A DNA stretch of 64,000 nt from contig NC_064823.1 in the NCBI RefSeq assembly GCF_024166365.1, positions 2,102,924 through 2,166,923 of the forward strand. Reading direction: 5' to 3'. Both the position numbers and the translations under genes were made by a program. Shown one piece after another: positions 58,009-64,000 of this stretch. Position 1 is the stretch's first letter. The number at the start of each line of letters is the position of its first letter. Source of the DNA: Elephas maximus indicus. Lineage: Eukaryota; Chordata; Mammalia; Proboscidea; Elephantidae. The notes beneath the pieces were generated by a model. It was not told the DNA's origin. It searched no databases and saw nothing but the letters and a program-made list of their open reading frames with translations.

Positions 58009-59193
58009 TTTTTTGCATTTCCAACAAAATTCATTTATTATTTTTAGAAAAAAATATATGATTTTACTTTAGATGAAGATTTACAGAACAAACTATTTTC
58101 TCATCAAACAGTACACACATTGTTCTATGACACTGGTTAACAACCCCACAACATGTCAACACTCTCCCTTCTTGACCCTGGGTTCCCTATTACCAGCTTT
58201 CCTGTTCCCTCCTGCCTTCCAATCCCTGCCCCATGGCTGGTGCACCCCTTTAGTCTTGTTTTGTTCCATGGGCCTGTTCAATCTTTGGCTAAGAGGGGAA
58301 CCTCAGGAGTGACTTCGTTACTGACCTGAAAAGGTGTCCAGGGGCCATACTCTCAGGGTTTCTCCAGTCTCTGTCAGGCCAGCAAGTCTGGTCTTTCTTT
58401 TTGAGTTAGAATTTTGTTCTCCATTTTTCTCCATCTCTGTCCAGGACCCTCTACTGTGATCCCTGTCAGAGCAGTCAGTGGTGGAAGCTGGGCACCATCT
58501 CATAGTACTGGACTCAGTCTGGTGGAGGCCGTGGTAGATGTGGTCCATTAGTCCTTTGGACCAGTCTTTCCCTTGTATCTTTAGTTTTCTTCATTCTTCC
58601 TTGCTCCCGAAAGGGTGAGGCCAGTAAAGTATCCTAGATAGCCACTCACAGGCTTTTAATACCCCAGACACAACTCACCAAAGTAGAATGTAGAACATAT
58701 TCTTTGTAAACTATGTTATGCCAATTGAGCTAGATATTCCCCGAGATCATGGTCTCCACAGCCTCCAGCCCAGCAATTTGGTCCCTCAGGGAGTTTGGAT
58801 GTGTCAATGGAGCTACCAGGACCTTGCCTTGTACAAGCTGTACTGGCTTCCCCAGTGTTGTGTACTGTCTTACCCTTCACCGAAGTTTCCACTTATCTGT
58901 TGTCTATTAAGTGTTTTTCTATTCCTGCATAACCATTGAAGATTGTTTCTTTTTGTATGTAAACCTTTTCATGAGTATTTAAAATAGCGGCCTCATGCAA
59001 TATTTGCCCTTTTGTGATTGGCTTATTTCCCTCAGCATAATGCCCTCGAGATTCATGCATGTTGTGAGATGCTTCGCAGATTCATCGTTGTTCTTTATCA
59101 TTGAGTAATACTCCCTTGTGTATGTACCACAGTTTGTTTATCCATTCATCTGTTGATGGGCATCTAGGTTGTTTCCATCTTTTTGCTATTGTG
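58009..59193 (-). mobile_element. L1 3' UTR (second family), antisense
   Basis: Same family as 32745-33575. TAAAAATTACTTTTC at 57994-58008 and 59194-59208 is an exact 15-base target-site duplication. ORF2 remnants at the right end are untranslatable. Confidence 0.95.
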
Positions 59194-59208
59194 TAAAAAT
59201 TACTTTTC

Positions 59209-60148
59209 AAAAAATACAGTTGTAACCAACAAAAAAAGCCCCTGATTTCTTTCCTGTGATATGTCTCCCCATATCAATATCATTCCCAAGAGGTAACCAT
59301 TATTAACAGGTCAGTGTGCACCCTTCCAGACACTTCCCATGTAGACACAAGCATGTATATAGTCTCTTTCTTTGCCTTGCTTGTATATAGAAGAGGGCAG
59401 CACCATGGGTACTTACATATTTAATGAATATTTGATGACAAAGATGATTAAGCTAAATTTCATTTAATTTTATAGTTTTCATTTTGAGACTGTTAAAGTT
59501 CCTGACTTAAGACAATCTAATTAATATAACCTTAACTGGTTAAGATAACACAGTGCCTGCAAATGCCTTTAGGAATATGGTGTTGTGTATATGAATATGT
59601 ACAATTTGTAGCATTGATGCCCTTCCTATATCAGAGGAAAAAGACATGAAGTTTTCAAAAATTTTTCCTGTAATGCAGAAACAAGGCTCCTTTCCATTGA
59701 AGTATGTTTTGGAGGCTGCCACTCATTTAGACACTGGTTTTTAGCTTTCATGTTGCATCCTAGCAACAAGATCACTAAGCCCTGGTTACCTGAAGTGAAG
59801 AAGCAGCTCTGTTATAACCACAGTGACCATCTATTTACTTGATGACGTGATCTGTCATTGAGTAAAGAAAGTCCAAGGTGCAAGGTTGGAAGTAATTATA
59901 ACATTTTTTCTCTCATCATAAAGGTATTGAATACACATCGGGAGATTTTTGAATACACAGAAGAGTACAAAGAAGAAAGGTAAACTGTTACCTTACCTGC
60001 CAGTTGTATTTATTTTTGTAATCTTTAAAAAATATCGTACACATGATAGTTTGTAACGTAGGTGATAATATACTTGTCTTTTTGACAAATTGCGATCGTA
60101 TTCAAAAAAAATTTCAATTTTGTGTTCTGTCTTTTTTGCACATGATGT
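59209..60148 (+). other. Intronic DNA, old L1-like pieces, no gene
   Basis: 59290-59400 and 59930-60140 have the wording of old L1 3' UTRs. Nothing else recognised. Confidence 0.45.
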
Positions 60149-60343
60149 TGTGTGCTGTCAAGTTGATTCTGACACATAGCAACCGTATAAGACAGAGTAG
60201 AACTGCGCCATAGGGTTTCTTAGACTGTGATCTTTACAGGAGAAGATTGCCAGGTCTTTTCTCCTGTGGAGCAGCTGGTGGGTTCCAACAGCTGACCTTT
60301 ATGTTAGCAGCCGAGTGCTTAACCATGGTGCCACCAGCATACT
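60149..60343 (-). mobile_element. SINE, antisense, long body type
   Basis: GTGTGCTGTCAAGTTGATTC tail complement, TGTGATCTTTACAGGAGAAG body and GTTAGCAGCCGAGTGCTTAA head complement. Confidence 0.9.
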
Positions 60344-60670
60344 AGGTACACTTTACCATGTCATTAAATAATTATTTGAGAGCACAACTTTAAATGGCTA
60401 AGTATAGCTCTGTAGATGTACTGTAATTAGACATTCTTGGTCATTTCCTAAATGTAATTTTAAATTCAGAATTGTGTCTGTTTTATAATATTATCTCATT
60501 GTGGAGTTTTCCTTAAGCTTATACATGCTTTCAGTTATTTGCGGATATACTGAGGGAGAGGTAACATGGATTAGAAAGGTGGATAGTCATCGTGGGGTTG
60601 GAGCCCAATGGAACCCATCTGAGAGAAGAGGGTCCAGGGGCATCATGTCCTGGTTTCCCGGAGGTGGTGG

Positions 60671-61906
60671 TTGTTGTTAGGTGCCTTCAGGTTGGTTCCG
60701 ACTCATAATGACCCTATGTACAGTACAGAACACTGCCCCGCCCTGCACCATCCTCACAAATTGTTGTTATGCCTGAGCCCATTGTTGCAGTCACTGTGTC
60801 AATCTGTCTCATTGAAGGTATTCCTCTTTTTCACTGACCCTCTACTTTACCAAGCACTATGTCCTTCTCCAGGGACTTGTCCCTTTTGATAACATGTCCA
60901 AAGTATGTGAGACGAAGTTTCACCATCCTTGCTTTTAAGGAGCACTGTGTCTGTACTTCCTCCAAGACAAATTTGTTCGTTCTCCTGGCAGTCCATGGTG
61001 TGTTCAATATTCTTTGCCAATACCGTAATTCAAAGGCATCCATTCTTTTTCAGTCTTCCTTATTTATTTATTTATTTTTATTTATTGTCCAGCTTTCACA
61101 TGCATATAAGGTGATTGAAAATACCCTGGCTTTGGTCAGGCACACCTTAGTCCTCAAAGTGACATCTTTGCGTTTTAACAGTTTAAAGAGGTTTTTTGCA
61201 GCAGATTTGCCCAGTGTAACACATCTTTTGATTCCCTGACTGCCGCTCCCATGGGCATTGATTGTGGATCCAAGTAAAATAAAATCCTTGACAACTTCAG
61301 TATTCTCTCTGTTTATCATGACATTTCTTATTGGTCCAGTTGTGAGGATTTTTACTGAAGGCTATAGTCTTCGATTTTCATCAGTAAGTGCTTCAGGTCC
61401 TCTTCACTTTCTGCAAGCAAGGGTGTATCATTTGCATATCACAGGTTGTTAATGGGTCTTCTTCCAGTCCTGATGCTTCATTCTTCTTCATATAGTCCAG
61501 CTTCTCAGATTATTTGCTCAGCATGCAGGTTGAATAAATATGGTGAAAAGATACAACCCTGACACACACCTTTCTTGACTTTAGACCAAGCAGTATCCCC
61601 TTGTTCTGTTTGAATGACTACCTCTTAGTCTATGTACAGGTTCCTTATGAACACAATTGAGTGTTTTGGAATTCCCATTCTTCACAATGTTATCCATAAT
61701 TTGTTATGATCCACACAGTCGAATGCCTTTGCATAGTCAATAAAACACAGGTAGACATCTTTCTGGTATTCTTTGCTTTCAACCAAGATCCATCTGACAT
61801 CAGCAATGATATGTATCCCTTGTTCCACGTCCTCTTCTGAATCCGGCTTGAACTTCTGGCAGTTCCCTGTTAATGTACTGCTGCAGCCACTTTTGCATGG
61901 TCTTCA
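60671..61906 (-). mobile_element. RTE LINE, 5'-truncated, 1.2 kb
   Basis: Begins GTTGTTGTTAGGTGCC after GAGGTGGTGG (60661-60670) and ends before the same GAGGTGGTGG (61907-61916), an exact 10-base target-site duplication. Covers 3' UTR, C-terminal part and a piece of RT, with several frameshifts. Confidence 0.95.
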
Positions 61907-61916
61907 GAGGTGGTGG

Positions 61917-62131
61917 ATGTCATTTGTCTCTTAGAAATTGGAGTGGGCTTCATAACAATGAACTGCTCCCACCAGCACCAAAGAGGTTCCTCTATCCTCT
62001 CTCCCAAGGCTGACCTTGACTGGCCCTGAACTATCAGTTTCAGGTTTCCAGACCTACCCCTGCAGACAAAATTAGAATCAGTGCACCTTCCTGTTGGAGA
62101 AATAAAAGCAGCTGTAATTAAAAAAAAAAAA
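61917..62131 (+). other. Possible retrocopied transcript end (AATAAA plus poly-A)
   Basis: AATAAA at 62101-62106 is followed 13 bases later by an A run (62120-62131), as at the end of a reverse-transcribed mRNA. The sequence before it contains no recognised protein. No target-site duplication was identified, so this is weak. Confidence 0.3.
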
Positions 62132-62500
62132 GAAGTCTACCTTCCTCCTCCTGGGTTGAAGGCCTGTTTGAGGAATTGGATCACACAGGTGCCTCTAGTG
62201 TTTTTGAGTAAATTAAGTCCCATTGTCCTCACTGATCTATATCTGAACAGATTGGAATCTCTGGCAAAAATGTCCGAGAACAACAAGCTTGTCTATGAGG
62301 ACGAAATCACCACCAAATTGCTGAATTAATGATAATTCTAGTCAGATAGGAAATACATCATCATTGACTCTGACAATTAGGACAGTGTTTCTCAAACTAT
62401 TTGCGATTAAGGACCGGTTTTGTTTGCTTGCTTCTTCCCATTCTGTTGCAGACTGATACCTTTGTAAAATACAGTATACGCGAAATATTACAAAAACAAT

Positions 62501-62663
62501 AAACCAAAAATCCGTTGCTGTTGAGTTGATTCTGACTCATAGCGACCCTGAAGGACAGAGTAGAACTGCCCCATAGAGTGTCCAAGGAGCTCCTGGTGGA
62601 TTCGAACTGCCGACCTTTTGGTTAGCAGCTATTGCTCTTAACCACTATGCCACCAGGGTTTCC
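62501..62663 (-). mobile_element. AfroSINE-type SINE, antisense
   Basis: AACCAAAAATCCGTTGCTG tail complement through TATGCCACCAGGGTTTCC head complement. Confidence 0.93.
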
Positions 62664-63976
62664 AAAAAATAATACGATATGAAAAAAGACATACAAAATA
62701 CAAGCCTCTAATTTATTATTATTAAATAATTCAACAGACAAACTGCTATAGGTTTTCAGAAGATTAATCTCAATTTCTGTTCTTAGCTCATGGCAAGTAG
62801 TAACAAATAGTTTGTAAATCAGTACTTTCAATAGCACTAAATTAGGGGATGGGAGGCTCTAGGGCAGTAATTTTCCCGGGAGTGTGTTTATCAGAATCAT
62901 ATGTATAATTTTAAAGAGCACATTCAGTTCTATAACTTTGTACTTGGAAAAAGAAAAAAATATAGGTGTGTGGTAAGACTGGTTCTCGTCCCTCAAGTAA
63001 AGTGTAGTCTTTTAAGGCAGCCATGATGCATGTACGTCTGGAATGGTTGAAGTTGAGAGGAATGAGTTGTAACTATCCTACTCAAACCAACAACATTTCT
63101 TAGTACTCGTGCTGAGGAACTATTTTTACCTAAAGATGCTGGAGGGGTGGGAGAATAGCCAATGCTTATGAAGATGAAAATGCTGCTAGACTAATCCACA
63201 CTCAAGGTAGCATCCTAATAATGGATTGATTACATGTCCAGCCATACCGTTTTAGTCTCTCTCCCTTCTGGCCAGTGGTATGCATACTTGAGAATGGCTG
63301 TTACGTTCTTTGAGGTTAAGAAACAGAGGACAATACCTTGCCCCCATGTCCAGCCACATCGATATGCTCCCATGCCCCCACCTCCTTACGCAGAGAAGAA
63401 CCATTGTCATGCTCCTCTCTCATACGTGATGTGGCTGGCCAACATTAGTCCATGTGTACCTTCACATGGTTCATGGTGACACTATGAACTCAGGCTCATT
63501 TATGGGTATGGAGCTGACCTTCACCTGGTAGGTCTGGACCTTCTCCTTCACGACTGCTCAAAGGCAGTTTTTTCTGATCTCTCACCTAGTCCCTGGCCAG
63601 TATGGCATGCAAACAGAGTTTACTGATCCGTGTGTTGGGTGTAAAGATTTAAATTGGATTTTCATGCTTTTTCGTCAACAACTGCTTATCTCTTTCCAAA
63701 GGAAGGAAAATAGATTTGTTCTTTCCCTAAGTATTTCTGCTTTTGAACCAATTTAATTCTAGATAAATCTCAGTGTTGATTTAAAAGAGACAAATTACTT
63801 CTGAACTTAGAGAAATTGTTTTCCCAAGGTAAAAAGTCTCACGTATGAGTTTGATTTACATTACTTTACACTCTTTGAGGTGGGATTTCCCAGCCTTCTT
63901 TTTCTCCTTGATTGTAAGATTCTTAGACAATTTTAATTATCTAAGGCCTATTTGATAGGTGTTATATTGGGTACAA
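62664..63976 (+). other. Intronic DNA, no gene or clear repeat
   Basis: Second long stretch without transposons. No exon or repeat recognised. Confidence 0.5.
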
Positions 63977-64000
63977 GGGGCCCTGGTGGTGCAGTTGTTA
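63977..64000 (+). mobile_element. SINE head cut by window end
   Basis: GGGGCCCTGGTGGTGCAGTTG is the start of an AfroSINE-type head. Confidence 0.75.

Larger units (their letters stand above)
8146..64000 (+). other. TBC1D9: TBC1D9 intron 1 (continues past the window)
   Basis: No stretch encoding the expected exon 2 (start of the first GRAM domain region) was found in any + frame, so the intron is at least 55.8 kb. Its content is mostly retrotransposons, listed separately. Confidence 0.8.

Noticed and set aside
62081..62329. 82-codon frame ending in EDEITTKLLN
   Set aside because: Starts before a poly-A run that is translated as lysines; I recognise no protein family in it.
8146..64000. Search for TBC1D9 exon 2 or other exons
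   Set aside because: No plus-strand stretch with the expected continuation of the protein and splice sites was recognised; a computed splice-aware alignment would be decisive.

Overview
This is a vertebrate nuclear window, almost certainly from an afrotherian mammal and most likely an elephant or close relative. The inference rests on repeat content: dozens of tRNA-derived AfroSINE-type SINEs, at least nine copies of an RTE-clade (BovB-like) LINE, several L1 3' ends unlike primate or rodent ones, and ancient mammal-wide MIR, L2 and MaLR remnants. No bacterial, phage or CRISPR content is visible.

Layout: 1-7000 is intergenic and consists mainly of two RTE copies and a cluster of SINEs. A CpG island at about 7030-8300 contains the promoter, 5' leader and first coding exon (8016-8145, + strand) of TBC1D9, a Rab-GAP protein with GRAM, TBC and EF-hand domains. 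The exon ends in a consensus splice donor at 8146. Everything from 8146 to the end of the window (over 55 kb) is TBC1D9 intron 1; no sequence resembling exon 2 was found. I see no second protein-coding gene.

The intron is an archive of retrotransposition. RTE copies lie at 15.3-17.4, 17.6-18.7, 22.7, 26.8, 29.4-31.9, 44.1 and 60.7-61.9 kb. L1 copies lie at 22.0, 25.3, 32.7, 36.3-41.1, 51.8, 52.9-54.7, 56.0-57.6 and 58.0-59.2 kb. Many are bounded by target-site duplications that can be read directly. In the intron nearly all LINEs are antisense to TBC1D9, whereas SINEs occur in both orientations. Two MaLR-type LTRs (42.8 and 45.5 kb) and an unclassified LTR-like repeat (15.0-18.8 and 46.9-47.7 kb) are also present.

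Points most worth a second look: an RTE copy at 29.4-31.9 kb whose 5' part is inverted inside one pair of target-site duplications (twin-priming architecture); a tRNA-Gly-headed SINE whose body matches both the 5' and the 3' end of the RTE LINE; a diverged direct duplication of about 240 bp at 19.8 and 21.7 kb that is not an obvious transposon; and a 30-codon upstream ORF in frame with TBC1D9. No previously undescribed multi-gene system is visible.
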